From: JAJEEA01 sp965243615
GTDB lineage: Bacteria > Acidobacteriota > Vicinamibacteria > Vicinamibacterales > UBA8438
Assembly (NCBI GenBank): GCA_965243615.1
Contig: CBDEVO010000003.1
Location: 5,394,001 to 5,458,000 of the forward strand
Direction: 5' to 3'
Length of the DNA: 64,000 nt
The position numbers and the translations under genes were made by a program. Shown here piece by piece: positions 1 to 9,479 of this stretch (positions are counted from its first letter, which is position 1; each line of letters starts with the position of its first letter). The notes below the pieces were generated by a model. The model made no database searches and was not told the DNA's origin. It saw nothing but the letters and a program-made list of their open reading frames with translations.

Positions 1-1202
1 AGCAGTTCACGGCCGCGAGCATCGTGCTGCTGTCGCTCGACGGCGCGCTGGGGCTCGGCGATGACATACGGACGTATCTGCCGGAGCTGCCCGACTACGG
101 CCCGACGATCACCATCGACCACCTGCTGCATCACACCAGCGGCGTGCGCGACTATCTGAATTTGATGGCGCTGGCCGGCCGCGAGTTCTACGCACCCATC
201 AGCCACCTGGACATCGTCGAGCTGATGGCTCGACAGCGCGCGCTCAACCACCCGCCCGGCGAACGCTACAGCTACAGCAACACCGGCTACATGCTGCTGG
301 CCACCATCGTGGAGCGTGTTTCGGGCCGGAGCTTCGGGACCTTCGCCCGCGAGCGGATCTTCGAGCCTATGGGCATGACCGCCAGCTTCCTCTACGAGGA
401 CGCCGAGCAGGTCGTGCCCCACCGCGCGACCGGCTACGCCCCGGGGGCCGGCGGCCGCTTCCGGATGGTCCACAACTTCAGCTTCGCCACCGCCGGCGAC
501 GGCCAGCTCTACACCACGGTCGGAGACCTCCTGCGCTGGAGCCGCGCGTTCGCCACCGATCGGGTGGCCGGGCCGGACTTCACCGCGCTGATGCTGACTC
601 CCGGCACCCTCGCCGAAGGCGAGACGCTGGGCTACGGCGGCGGGCTCTTCCTCGGCGAGTACCGGGGCCTGACGACGAACGGCCATGGCGGGAGCACCTG
701 GGGCTTTCGCGCGCGGCTCGTGCGGTTGCCCGACCACGAGCTCGCGGTCGCGGTGCTCTGCAACCGCGAGGACGCGAACCCGGGCCGGCTGGCGAACGGC
801 ATCGTCGATCTCTACCTCGCGGATCACCTCGATCCCGTCGCGGAGCCCGGCGGCCCCCGGGGGCGCCGCCGCGGCCGGCCCGGCGAGGCCGCCGCGGCCC
901 CGATCGTGATCGTCCCGGGAGACTACGAGGGCAGCTACTACAGCGAGGAGCTGGACGCGCGCCATCACATCGGCCTCGACGACGGCGCGCTCCGCGTCCG
1001 CATCGAGCGATGGCCGCCGCTGGACCTGATCAGCACCGGCGGAGATCGCTTCGCCGGCATCGACTTCCCCGCCTGGACCGGCCCGCGCCGGGTGAGCCTC
1101 GAGTTCCGGCGGAGCACGCGCGGCGCCGTCACCGGCTTCTCGCTGGCGGCCGGCGAGGCGCGCGACATCGAGTTCGTCCGGCTCCCCGCCCGGGCGCAGT
1201 AG
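1..1202 (+). CDS. Serine hydrolase, beta-lactamase / penicillin-binding class C fold (5' partial)
   Basis: The reading frame is open to the window edge and the first complete codons read QFTAAS, the residues that normally follow the catalytic SxxK motif. The nucleophile helix is therefore just outside the window, and the GTG at 24 is not the true start. Counting from that GTG, the second active-site motif YSYSN is at residues 82-86 and the third box, GHGGS, is near residue 221. A C-terminal beta-rich extension of about 120 residues follows a Pro/Gly/Arg-rich linker. Members of this family hydrolyse D-amino-acid peptides or esters, usually in the periplasm; the substrate cannot be told here. 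The next gene is convergent on the minus strand. Confidence 0.9.
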   Translation, partial: QFTAASIVLLSLDGALGLGDDIRTYLPELPDYGPTITIDHLLHHTSGVRDYLNLMALAGREFYAPISHLDIVELMARQRALNHPPGERYSYSNTGYMLLATIVERVSGRSFGTFARERIFEPMGMTASFLYEDAEQVVPHRATGYAPGAGGRFRMVHNFSFATAGDGQLYTTVGDLLRWSRAFATDRVAGPDFTALMLTPGTLAEGETLGYGGGLFLGEYRGLTTNGHGGSTWGFRARLVRLPDHELAVAVLCNREDANPGRLANGIVDLYLADHLDPVAEPGGPRGRRRGRPGEAAAAPIVIVPGDYEGSYYSEELDARHHIGLDDGALRVRIERWPPLDLISTGGDRFAGIDFPAWTGPRRVSLEFRRSTRGAVTGFSLAAGEARDIEFVRLPARAQ

Positions 1203-1228
1203 CGCCTGGTCCAGGACGCGCCGCAGCG

Positions 1229-2074
1229 TCAGAAGTGCGCCCGGTAGTTGGCGACGTTCAGCCGGACGTGCCGCCTTACGTCTCCCGGCAAGACGAAGAG
1301 CCTGGGGCCCTTCCGGAAGTTGAAGAGCCGGTAGAGGCGGTAGGCATGCAGGTTCGCGCCGCAAAACCGCACTTCGCCCGCGCTGATGTAGAACGGCGTG
1401 AGCTTCCCGTAGCGGGTCGTCTTGACCTCGACGAACCGGTCATGGCCGGCGACGTCGTAAGAATGGATATCGTAACCGGCGTGGTCGCCGACCGTCTTCG
1501 ACACTTGCTCGACATTCCGCGCGAGGTGATCCTTCCCGGCTCGCAGCAGTCGTGCGCGCTCGTATTCCATCACCAACGCTTCCCCCGCATCCCCCAGCGA
1601 CCGATTCAGAGCCTCCCTCTGGAGATAGTTCGTGGCCGGCGAACCGACGCTGCCAACTCCGTAGCGAGCAGGTTCCTCCCGGACAACCGAGGGCAGACCG
1701 GTGTCGGGCGGATCGACGCCAACGCGGAGGACGTCCTCCACCGAGACGTCTTCTTGCGGTTCCCCGACAGCGGCCTCCACCAAGTCGCGCAAGGGCGGCA
1801 GTTGTTCGTGAACCACCTCCCGCAGCATGTCCTGTCCGTGTCCAAGCGGCTTGTAGCCGTCGATATAGGGAAAGCCCAGCGAGATCAGGATCGCACTGAT
1901 GTTCTGGTGCTTGCGCTCGACTGCGCCCTTGGACCGGCCGTCGAGCTGTTCACGGAGGTCCCGATTGCGCTTCGCCTTGTTGAACCGTTCGTCTCGCAGT
2001 TCGAGAACCAACATGTCCAGGTAGCCCCGAACAGTGGCTTCCACTTCCGACCGACTCCAGTGGCGCGACGGCAC
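1229..2074 (-). CDS. DUF3883 domain protein (PD-(D/E)XK-like C terminus)
   Basis: This is a soluble protein of about 281 residues. The C-terminal 125 residues carry the DUF3883 signature: GDAGEALVMEYERARL, then GYDIHSYD and the candidate nuclease-like motif FVEVKTT. The N-terminal half is helical and charged. I placed the start at GTG 2074 (peptide VPSRHWSRSEVE) because translation further upstream is low-complexity Arg/Pro sequence that looks non-coding; a TTG two codons earlier is possible. DUF3883 usually sits at the C terminus of helicases or ATPases in defence loci, so a stand-alone copy is less usual. The function is unknown, and endonuclease or DNA-end recognition is inferred only from the family. 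Confidence 0.75.
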   Translation of the reverse strand: MPSRHWSRSEVEATVRGYLDMLVLELRDERFNKAKRNRDLREQLDGRSKGAVERKHQNISAILISLGFPYIDGYKPLGHGQDMLREVVHEQLPPLRDLVEAAVGEPQEDVSVEDVLRVGVDPPDTGLPSVVREEPARYGVGSVGSPATNYLQREALNRSLGDAGEALVMEYERARLLRAGKDHLARNVEQVSKTVGDHAGYDIHSYDVAGHDRFVEVKTTRYGKLTPFYISAGEVRFCGANLHAYRLYRLFNFRKGPRLFVLPGDVRRHVRLNVANYRAHF

Positions 2075-2309
2075 AGACAAGATCGTACACGAATGCGCAC
2101 GGTGGCACACTCCCGCGCATCGGCGCTGCCCGGGGATCACATCACGGCCCGCTGTCGAGCGCCGATCCCGGCGGCATGTCCGGCCTCGCCGGGTGCGATC
2201 GAGGGGACCCGCAGGACGCCGCCGATCCGAGGCCGCCGGATTTGGCCTTGACCTCGACCGATCGCACGGGCATTCTTCGTACGTGGATCGTGTTCGATCG
2301 AGGAGCACC

Positions 2310-3407
2310 ATGGCCCCACTCAGAAGGAACCTCATTCGCAGCCTCGGCCTGACGGCGCTGTGCACGTTGGCCCTGTTCGCGGTGAGCGCGACCGGTCAAC
2401 GCGCGCCCCAAGCCCCAGCGGACGATTGCATTCCGGGCACGACCTGCGGTCCCATGCCGTCGAGCGCCCTGGAATACGCCGCGATGTGCGCGCTTGAGCT
2501 CGGCGTCGCGCCCACCGTCGACTGCGGCGCGGGGGTCCTGCTTCCGATCACCGTCGGCGGCGTCGAGGTGTTCGAAGACCCCGGCCTGCACGAGTGCGAC
2601 AAGGCCAGCCTGCAGATCGGCGACTGCATGCCCGGCTCGAGCCTGCAGCGCTTCGAGGGCAGGGATGTCGACGGCACGCCGAGGCCCGACGTGGTGTGGG
2701 TCAGCTTCTGCCGCCACGACGGGCGGGATGACGTGGTGGGCTTCGACATGCCCGATTCCGTGCAGTTGATTGGCTACAACTACCAGACCGGGGCGACCTG
2801 CTTCTTCGAGTCCGGCGACAACCGGCCCTGGACCCACGTGGACGAGAACAACCGGCTGCTCGGGGTGCTTCCCGGGCCGGACGATCCGGCGTTCGACCAG
2901 GCCTATACCGTGCCGGGGGTCCAGTGCGTGAAATGCCATCAGGCGGACCCGTTCAACCACAACCCCTGGATCAACAGCGCGCGCCTCCCCGAGGACCCGC
3001 GCCAACCGGTACTTCCCGTCATTCCCGGCCCCAACGCGCCCTACTACGTCGTGGGGGGACAGGACTGGGACATGCGGACCATCCACATCGAGGGCAACCG
3101 ATGCCTCGGGTGCCACCGCATCGGCATGGAGACGCTGGCGGAGTACACGGGCGACCACTGGGACCCCAACGAGCACATGCCGCCGCACGCCCCCGGCGCC
3201 TTCGCGGACGACTACGCCGAGCTCGTCGCGTGCTGGGAGAACGGCCCCGAGAACACCCCCGGCTGCGACTGGGTCATCCCGCCGGCCGGCGACTGCGCAG
3301 GCGGCGTCGTCGGGGTGGACTACCCGCACGCCGCGGCCCGCTTCAACCGCGGGACGGGGGACGACGGGCCCCGCCCGGACGGCCGGTGGCGCAGACCGGG
3401 GTGCTGA
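2310..3407 (+). CDS. Secreted protein with two CxxCH motifs (tandem paralogue 1)
   Basis: A protein of 365 residues. ATG 2310 has an AGGAG Shine-Dalgarno six bases upstream and opens a signal peptide (basic start, then LTALCTLALFAV). Two haem-c-like motifs are visible, CVKCHQ in the middle and CLGCHR near three-quarters of the length, with several other cysteines that could form disulfides (CGPMP, ECDKAS, DCMPGS, SFCRHD). Conserved blocks shared with the next gene are DWDMRTIHIEGNRCLGCH, MPPHAPG and GPENTPGCDWV. It is probably a periplasmic di-haem protein of unknown role. It is not one of the named cytochrome families I recognise. Confidence 0.8.
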   Translation: MAPLRRNLIRSLGLTALCTLALFAVSATGQRAPQAPADDCIPGTTCGPMPSSALEYAAMCALELGVAPTVDCGAGVLLPITVGGVEVFEDPGLHECDKASLQIGDCMPGSSLQRFEGRDVDGTPRPDVVWVSFCRHDGRDDVVGFDMPDSVQLIGYNYQTGATCFFESGDNRPWTHVDENNRLLGVLPGPDDPAFDQAYTVPGVQCVKCHQADPFNHNPWINSARLPEDPRQPVLPVIPGPNAPYYVVGGQDWDMRTIHIEGNRCLGCHRIGMETLAEYTGDHWDPNEHMPPHAPGAFADDYAELVACWENGPENTPGCDWVIPPAGDCAGGVVGVDYPHAAARFNRGTGDDGPRPDGRWRRPGC

Positions 3408-3511
3408 CGCCCGCATCGTCGGCCGACGGAAGGCCGCCCCCCCGACCCGACCCGCGAGGGCCGCCAGGCGGTGGCTGACAAGCCATTCGTCCGCGGTGCG
3501 ATAATCTCACC

Positions 3512-4711
3512 ATGTCTCTCGCATCACGCCTTGCCTGCTGTTCCATGCCCCTGCTCGTCCTGGCCTTGCTGTCATCGGCCGGCGGCGCGTCGTCTCCCGG
3601 GACAGGGCTGAGCGCTGGGCTCGAGGCGGCCGGAGCGGCCTCCTGCACCGCGGAGCAGGCGCCCGCGGCGGCAGCACTAGGCGCCGGGCCGCCGATGCCC
3701 TTCCTGGCCACCGAGTACGCCGCCATGTGCGAGCCCGAGCTCGGCCGCGTTCCCAAGGTCGCCTGCGACGACGGCGTCCTCATTCCGATCCTGGTCGACG
3801 GCGTCGAGGTGTTCGAGGATCCCGGCAACCACGCCTGCGACAACCCGGACGGGCTGCGGGGCGGCTGCTCGCCGGGCTCGCGCCTCGGGCACGTGGAGGG
3901 ACGCGACGCCGGCGGCAATCCCCTGCCCCACGTCTCGTGGGTGTACTTCTGCCGCTCGGTGGGCCCGGAGAACCTCGAGCGCCACGGCTGGGGCTCGGTG
4001 CAGATGATCGGCTACAACCGCCGGTCGGGCGCGACCTGCTTCTTCGAGGCTGCCGACGGCCGGAGGTCGCTACCCGAGGACCATCCCGCGAACGCCGAGA
4101 TCCAGGACCAGCGGCCGTGGGTCTCGTTCGACGGGCACCGCATGGTGGGTCAGATGCCGGGCCCCGACGATCCCGACTTCAACGACGCCTTCATGCCGCC
4201 ACCGCCGGCCGACATGAATCGGGACGGCGAGCCCGACGTGGTGCAATGCGTCCAGTGCCACCAGTCGGGCCCGTTCATCCACGACCCCTTCATGGACAGC
4301 GCCCGCGACCCCGACGACCCCAGCCGCCCCGTCATGCCCGAGATCACGGGCCGTGACGTGCCCTACTACGTGGTCGGCGGCTCCGGCTGGGACATGCGCA
4401 CAATCCACATCGAGGGCAACCGCTGCCTCGGCTGCCACAGCGCCCCGATGGAGATCTCGCAAGTCTTCGAGGCCGCGCAGCTCGAGGTGAACAGCTTCAT
4501 GCCCCCGCACGCTCCCGGCAGCATGGCCGACGACTACCAGGAGCTCGTCGACTGCTGGCTCGCGGGACCGGAGAACACGCCGGGCTGCGACTGGGTCGTG
4601 CCGTCGGCGCAGGGGCGTGAGGGCGGGGTCGTGGGCGACGACTATCCGCACAAGAGCGACTATTTCAACCGGCCCGGCAGCAAGCGCGGTGACGACCAGG
4701 GCAAGGACTGA
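3512..4711 (+). CDS. Secreted protein with two CxxCH motifs (tandem paralogue 2)
   Basis: A protein of 399 residues with a signal peptide (LLVLALLSSAGG). It is a clear paralogue of the gene 100 bp upstream: both share ALEYAAMC/ATEYAAMC, VEVFEDPG, CVxCHQ, DMRTIHIEGNRCLGCH, MPPHAPG and GPENTPGCDWV in the same order. It differs by an insert between the first cysteine block and CVQCHQ (residues around 180-250). The pair arose by tandem duplication and both copies look intact. The likely role is a periplasmic haem-c protein; the electron partner is unknown. It precedes the DUF3604 gene by 165 bp on the same strand. Confidence 0.8.
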   Translation: MSLASRLACCSMPLLVLALLSSAGGASSPGTGLSAGLEAAGAASCTAEQAPAAAALGAGPPMPFLATEYAAMCEPELGRVPKVACDDGVLIPILVDGVEVFEDPGNHACDNPDGLRGGCSPGSRLGHVEGRDAGGNPLPHVSWVYFCRSVGPENLERHGWGSVQMIGYNRRSGATCFFEAADGRRSLPEDHPANAEIQDQRPWVSFDGHRMVGQMPGPDDPDFNDAFMPPPPADMNRDGEPDVVQCVQCHQSGPFIHDPFMDSARDPDDPSRPVMPEITGRDVPYYVVGGSGWDMRTIHIEGNRCLGCHSAPMEISQVFEAAQLEVNSFMPPHAPGSMADDYQELVDCWLAGPENTPGCDWVVPSAQGREGGVVGDDYPHKSDYFNRPGSKRGDDQGKD

Positions 4712-4876
4712 CGCCTTCACGCGCCCGTCGGAGCGCGCGGGAGATTCAGACGGCCCGGTGAGTCTACGTGTACGACAACACGCCGCCATCTTGCCGGACC
4801 GTTCGGCGCGGATTACGATGAGCGCGAATCGGACCGAAGAAGCCAAGCCGTTGCGGTTCACGGAGGGCGAGAGACC

Positions 4877-6580
4877 ATGAGGAGAATCGCGACCAGGCTC
4901 TGGCCGGTGACCCTGCTCGCGGCGGGGGTCGCGGCCCAGGGCCCGGCCGTGTCGGAGAACGTCTACTTCGGCGACCTGCACCTGCACACGCGCTACTCGA
5001 ACGACGCCTCGTCGTTCGGCACGACGCGCACGCCCGACGACGCCTACCGCTACGCGAAGGGCGAGGCGGTCCCGCACGTGGGCGGCATCGAGATCCAGCT
5101 CCGGACCCCCCTCGACTTCCTCGCGGTGACCGACCACGCCGAGAACCTCGGGCGCCGACAGGCCGGGCCCAATCCTCCCCCGGAACTCGGGCAGGCGGTC
5201 TGGGCCGACATCGTCGCGGCGGCGGTCAGGCATAACGCGCCGGGCGAGTTCACCACGTTCGCCGCCTACGAGTGGACGGTCGGCACGCGCGAGGGCAACC
5301 TCCACCGCAACGTGATTTTCGCCGGCACCGACGACCTGCCCTTCCCGTTCTCGCGGCTCGATTCCGACAACCCGGAAGACCTCTGGGACTTCCTGGACGC
5401 GCAGCGCGCCCGCGGCGTCGAGGCGCTGGCGATCCCCCACAACTCGAACGTCAGCAACGGCAAGATGTTCGCGCTGGTCGACTTCGCGGGGGCGCCGATG
5501 ACCGCCGACTACGCGGCGCAGCGCCTGCGGAACGAGCCGGTGATGGAGATCACCCAGGCCAAGGGCACGTCCGAGACGCACCCGGTGCTGTCGCCGAACG
5601 ACGAGTTCGCCGACTTCGAGCTGTTCCCGGAGCTCCTTACCGCGAACCGCCCGATCGGCGGGGACGGGCCCCGCGCCGGGGTGGTCCGCGTCGACGGGCT
5701 CGTCCCCGGCAGCTACGCGCGCGAGGCGCTCGTCAACGGGGTGCGGATGCAGGCCGAGCGGGGGTTCAACCCGTACCAGTTCGGCTTCGTCGGCGCGACC
5801 GACTTCCATTCCGGCACCTCGGCGGTGGAAGAGGACAACATGACGAGCATGTCCGGCGACGCGGTCGACGGGACGCTCGAGGAGCGGCTCGTCACCAACA
5901 CCTGGAGCCGGCTGCCGTTCGTCGCGCGCAGCGCCGCCGGCCTCACCGCGGCCTGGGCCAACGAGAACACCCGCGAGGAGCTCTACGCCGCGTTCCGCCG
6001 CCGCGAGACCTACGCCACGACCGGCACCCGCATCACTGTGCGCTTCTTCGGGGGCTGGGACTACGCCGACGACGTGCTCGACGGCGACGACTGGGTCGCG
6101 CGCGGGTATGCCGGCGGCGTCCCCATGGGCGGGGTGCTGCGCGGGGCCGAGGGCGACGCGCCGACGTTCGTCATCCGGGCCGCGAAGGACCCCGTGGCGG
6201 CCAACCTCGACCGCATCCAGGTCATCAAGGGCTGGAGCGCGGGGGGCGAGACGTTCGAGCGCATCCACGACGTCGCGCTGTCCGACGGCCGGCGGGTCGG
6301 CCCCACCGGCAAGGCGCCGCCGATCGGCAACACCGTCGACGTCATGCGGGCGACCTACACCAACGACATCGGCGCCGCGTTGCTCGAAGCGGTCTGGCGC
6401 GACCCCGACTTCGACCCCGACGTGCACGCCGTCTACTACGTGCGGGTGATCGAGATCCCCACCCCGCGCTGGTCGACCTATGACACCGCGGCGGCCGGCC
6501 TGCCCCCGCGCGGCGACGTGATGCCGACGCTGCAGGAGCGCGCGTACACGTCGCCGATCTGGTACATGCCGGACAACTAG
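4877..6580 (+). CDS. DUF3604 domain secreted protein (PHP-like metal hydrolase fold)
   Basis: A protein of 567 residues with an N-terminal signal peptide (TLLAAGVAAQG). The DUF3604 hallmark appears at once after it: NVYFGDLHLHTRYSNDAS, followed by FLAVTDHAEN and later GFVGATDFHSG. These His/Asp clusters match a PHP-type metal site. The length is normal for the family, which runs 550-700 residues. ATG 4877 follows a purine-rich GAGGGCGAGAG. The substrate is unknown. The gene leads a forward group with a PpiC-like isomerase and HupE/UreJ, an arrangement I recall from other genomes; if that is right, a joint role in periplasmic metal handling or maturation is possible, but this is inference. Confidence 0.85.
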   Translation: MRRIATRLWPVTLLAAGVAAQGPAVSENVYFGDLHLHTRYSNDASSFGTTRTPDDAYRYAKGEAVPHVGGIEIQLRTPLDFLAVTDHAENLGRRQAGPNPPPELGQAVWADIVAAAVRHNAPGEFTTFAAYEWTVGTREGNLHRNVIFAGTDDLPFPFSRLDSDNPEDLWDFLDAQRARGVEALAIPHNSNVSNGKMFALVDFAGAPMTADYAAQRLRNEPVMEITQAKGTSETHPVLSPNDEFADFELFPELLTANRPIGGDGPRAGVVRVDGLVPGSYAREALVNGVRMQAERGFNPYQFGFVGATDFHSGTSAVEEDNMTSMSGDAVDGTLEERLVTNTWSRLPFVARSAAGLTAAWANENTREELYAAFRRRETYATTGTRITVRFFGGWDYADDVLDGDDWVARGYAGGVPMGGVLRGAEGDAPTFVIRAAKDPVAANLDRIQVIKGWSAGGETFERIHDVALSDGRRVGPTGKAPPIGNTVDVMRATYTNDIGAALLEAVWRDPDFDPDVHAVYYVRVIEIPTPRWSTYDTAAAGLPPRGDVMPTLQERAYTSPIWYMPDN

Positions 6581-6603
6581 GCCACCACCCTGCCGGACGC
6601 GTC

Positions 6604-7479
6604 ATGAACGCATCCCCCTGGCGGCGGTTCTGGCGCGAGCCCCTGACCCGGTTCTTCGCGGCCGGGGCCGGCCTCTTCGTCCTGTACGCACTGGTCGGGG
6701 GCGGGGCGCCGGCCGACGACCGCCGCATCGTCATCGACCGGTACGAGCTCGAGGCGCTGGCCGCCCTGTGGCAGGCGCAGTGGAGGCGTCCGCCGACCCG
6801 TGACGAGCTGACGTGGCTCGTCGTGGACCGCGTGCGCGAGGAGGTCCTGTACCGCGAGGCGCTGGCTCTCGATCTCGACGAGAACGACGTCCTCGTCCGC
6901 CGCCGCCTCGCGGAGAAGCTCGAGATGGCTCTGAACGATGTTGCCGCGACGGCCGAGCCGGGCGACGGCGACCTTCGACGCTACTTCGAGTCGCACGCCG
7001 AGCGGTACGCAGAACCGGCCGGCCTGACCCTGACCCACCGGTTCTTCAGCCGCGACCGCCGAGGTGACTCGGCCGACGCGGACGCGCGGGCCGGGCTCGA
7101 AGCGCTGGTCGCCGGCGGGACCGCCGACGACGACAGCTTTCACGCGGCCAAGACCTTGACGCTGGAGGACGCCGACCGGCTGGAGCGGATCTTCGGCACC
7201 GCGTTTCGCGACACCGTGCTCGATCGCGCGGCCCGGCACCGACCGGGGCACGCGTGGTTCGGACCTGTCCCCTCGGCGTACGGGGCGCACCTCGTGCGGG
7301 TGGACGCCTACCGGGAGGGACGCCGGCGGACGCTGGACGAGGTCCGCGAGACCGTGGTCGAAGACTGGCGCCGCGACCACGTCGCCGCGCGCGAGTCCGA
7401 GCGCTACGAAGAGATGCGCGCCCGCTACGAGGTCGACGTGGCGCCGTTCGCATCGATCGGCGACCTGGTGCAGCCATGA
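6604..7479 (+). CDS. Peptidyl-prolyl cis-trans isomerase, parvulin/PpiC-like, membrane-anchored
   Basis: A protein of 291 residues. One N-terminal transmembrane segment (about residues 17-32) anchors a periplasmic part. A SurA/PrsA-like helical arm is followed by a parvulin-like region at about 135-245 with the typical end GPVPSAYGAHLVRV. The central isomerase motif is divergent, so catalytic activity is uncertain and a pure chaperone role is possible. The stop overlaps the ATG of the HupE/UreJ gene by 4 bp, which points to translational coupling and a shared function such as folding of an exported or membrane metal protein. Confidence 0.8.
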   Translation: MNASPWRRFWREPLTRFFAAGAGLFVLYALVGGGAPADDRRIVIDRYELEALAALWQAQWRRPPTRDELTWLVVDRVREEVLYREALALDLDENDVLVRRRLAEKLEMALNDVAATAEPGDGDLRRYFESHAERYAEPAGLTLTHRFFSRDRRGDSADADARAGLEALVAGGTADDDSFHAAKTLTLEDADRLERIFGTAFRDTVLDRAARHRPGHAWFGPVPSAYGAHLVRVDAYREGRRRTLDEVRETVVEDWRRDHVAARESERYEEMRARYEVDVAPFASIGDLVQP

Positions 7480-8462
7480 GGACCGCGGCCTGCGTGTTGA
7501 CGGCTCTGGCGCTGTGGTCGCTCGCATCGCCGGCGCACGGCCACGAGACGCGCCTGGCGTTCCTGGAAGTGCGCGCGCTGGGAGGCGGGGACTTCGTCTC
7601 CGTGCTGAAGATCCCGGTGACGGGAGCGACGGCGTGGCCGATCGAGGTGCGGCTGCCCGCGACCTGCGCGCCCCGGGGTCCCGATCGCCGCTCGCGCCAG
7701 GCCGACAGCCTCGTCGTCGAGCAACGGTTCTCCTGCGACGTGACCGAGGCCGCGCCGGTCATGGGCTTGGCGGGCCTGGCGGGCGGCTTCGTTGACGTCC
7801 TCGTGCATGTCGAGGACGAGCACGGCAACCGGTTGACGCGCGTGGCGTCGGGCGCGCTGACCGAGATCCCGTTGAGCCCGGGCGCGGTGGGGGCCTGGGA
7901 CCGGCTGGCGCTCGGCGTCGGGCACATCCTGGGCGGCATCGATCACCTCCTGTTCGTCGCCGGCATGATCCTGCTCGTCCGCGGGTGGCGCCGCCTCGTG
8001 GCGACCATCACCGCCTTCACCATCGCGCACTCCATCACCCTCGGGATGACGGTCCTCGAAGTGGTGCGCGTGCCGGGCCCGCCCGTCGAGGCGTTCATCG
8101 CCCTGTCGATCGTCTACTTGGCGTACGAGATCCTGCGGCGCGACGACGCGAGGATGGGTTCAGCGAAACCGTGGACCATGGCGTTCGCGTTCGGGCTCAT
8201 GCACGGGTTCGGCTTCGCCGGCGCCCTGCTCGACACCGGGTTGGCGGGCCGCGACGTCCCCATGACGCTGCTGCTCTTCAACCTGGGCATCGAGCTCGGA
8301 CAGATCGCGTTCGCGGCCGCATGCGGCATCGTGCTGTGGGGCTGCTACCGGCTCCTCGACACGCCGGCCCGGCGCGCCCGGCTCGATCGCGCCGCCGCGT
8401 ACGGCCTCGGCGCCGTCGCGAGCTTCTGGGTGATCGAGCGGGTGGCCGGATTCTGGGGGTGA
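7476..8462 (+). CDS. HupE/UreJ family membrane protein
   Basis: A protein of 328 residues. It has a signal peptide (LTALALWSLASPAHG), an extracytoplasmic domain of about 120 residues with two cysteines (ATCAPR, FSCDV), then a multi-helix membrane part that opens with the family motif GVGHILGGIDHLLFVAGM. His/Asp residues within the helices (GHILGGIDH, IAHSITL, GLMHGFGFAGAL) fit metal transport. HupE and UreJ relatives are linked with nickel or cobalt uptake, but this two-domain form is not tied to hydrogenase or urease genes here. ATG 7476 lies inside the TGA of the isomerase gene (ATGA). Confidence 0.9.
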   Translation: MRTAACVLTALALWSLASPAHGHETRLAFLEVRALGGGDFVSVLKIPVTGATAWPIEVRLPATCAPRGPDRRSRQADSLVVEQRFSCDVTEAAPVMGLAGLAGGFVDVLVHVEDEHGNRLTRVASGALTEIPLSPGAVGAWDRLALGVGHILGGIDHLLFVAGMILLVRGWRRLVATITAFTIAHSITLGMTVLEVVRVPGPPVEAFIALSIVYLAYEILRRDDARMGSAKPWTMAFAFGLMHGFGFAGALLDTGLAGRDVPMTLLLFNLGIELGQIAFAAACGIVLWGCYRLLDTPARRARLDRAAAYGLGAVASFWVIERVAGFWG

Positions 8463-8480
8463 GGGAGGTAGAATGCGGCA

Positions 8481-9479
8481 ATGAGCAACGCTTCCCGCCT
8501 CGGGCTCCTGGCCCTCGCCTGCCTCGCGCTGTCCGCACCGGCAATGGGGCAGTCCGCGCCGCGCACCGCGTACGGCGATCCCGACATCCAGGGGCTGTTC
8601 ACGTTTCGGACGCTGACCCCGCTTCAGCGTCCGGTCATCGACGCCGGCGCGTCGTCGCTCCTCGCGGGCCGGGAGACGCTCACGGCGGAGCAGGCGGCCG
8701 TGTACGAGGCGTCGCGGCGCCGCGAGCTGAATCGCGACGCGCAGGACCTCACCGTCCGCGCACCGGGCGTGCGCTATCAGTCGCTCGCGGAAGGCGGTGT
8801 CGGCGGCTACAACGAGTTCTGGTACGAGCGCGGCATCGAGCTGACCCGGGACAAGCGCACATCGTTGATCGTCGACCCCCCGGACGGCCGCATCCCCTAC
8901 CGCGAGGCGTTTCAGGCCGAGGCGCGGGTCCGGACGACGAACATCAGGAACGGATTCGCCGACTCCTACACCGATCGCAGCCTTTCCGACCGATGCCTCC
9001 TGGGGTTCAACGCCGGTCCGCCGATGGTGTCCAGCGCCTACAACAACAACGTGCTGATTCTGCAGACGCCGGACCACGTCGTGATCGTGAACGAGATGGT
9101 GCACAACGCGCGCATCATCCCCCTCGACGGCCGTCCCCACGTCCCCCTCGCCCAATACTCGGGGGACTCTCGCGGACGCTGGGACGGTGACACGCTGGTG
9201 GTCGACACGACCCACTTCCTGCGCGAGACCAGCCTCGGCGGCTCGAGTCGCGACACCACCCTGGTCGAGCGGTTTCGACGCGTGGACCCGGACACCGTGA
9301 TGTACGAGTTCACCGTCGACGATCCGAACGGCTTTACGCGGCCGTGGACCGCGCGCATGCCGCTGCGCCGCACCGACGGACCGCTGTTCGAGTACGCCTG
9401 CCACGAAGGCAACATCGGCCTGGCCGGCATTCTCGCCGGCGCCCGGCGCCAGAACATCCAGCGGGTGGAAATGAGATGA
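8481..9479 (+). CDS. Secreted protein of unknown function, paralogue of the 41309-42370 gene
   Basis: A protein of 332 residues with a signal peptide (LLALACLALSAPAMG). Landmarks shared with the second copy in the window are RTAYGDPDIQGLF/RTAWGQPDLGGVW near the N terminus, LTAEQA/LTAEEA, SLIVDPPDGR, SDRCLLGFNAGPPM/SDRCLMSGNAGPPM, YNNN, GDSRGRWDGDTLVV and FEYACHEGN/FEFACHEGN near the C terminus. I know this pattern from many Acidobacteria genomes without an assigned function. It lies 18 bp after HupE/UreJ and overlaps the next gene by 4 bp, so it belongs to the same transcription unit. Confidence 0.85.
   Translation: MSNASRLGLLALACLALSAPAMGQSAPRTAYGDPDIQGLFTFRTLTPLQRPVIDAGASSLLAGRETLTAEQAAVYEASRRRELNRDAQDLTVRAPGVRYQSLAEGGVGGYNEFWYERGIELTRDKRTSLIVDPPDGRIPYREAFQAEARVRTTNIRNGFADSYTDRSLSDRCLLGFNAGPPMVSSAYNNNVLILQTPDHVVIVNEMVHNARIIPLDGRPHVPLAQYSGDSRGRWDGDTLVVDTTHFLRETSLGGSSRDTTLVERFRRVDPDTVMYEFTVDDPNGFTRPWTARMPLRRTDGPLFEYACHEGNIGLAGILAGARRQNIQRVEMR

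Noticed and set aside
4070..6427. Very long open frame on the minus strand opposite the DUF3604 gene
   Set aside because: It is a shadow caused by high GC; its translation is low-complexity Arg/Val/Gly-rich without any domain, and the plus strand has a strong match.
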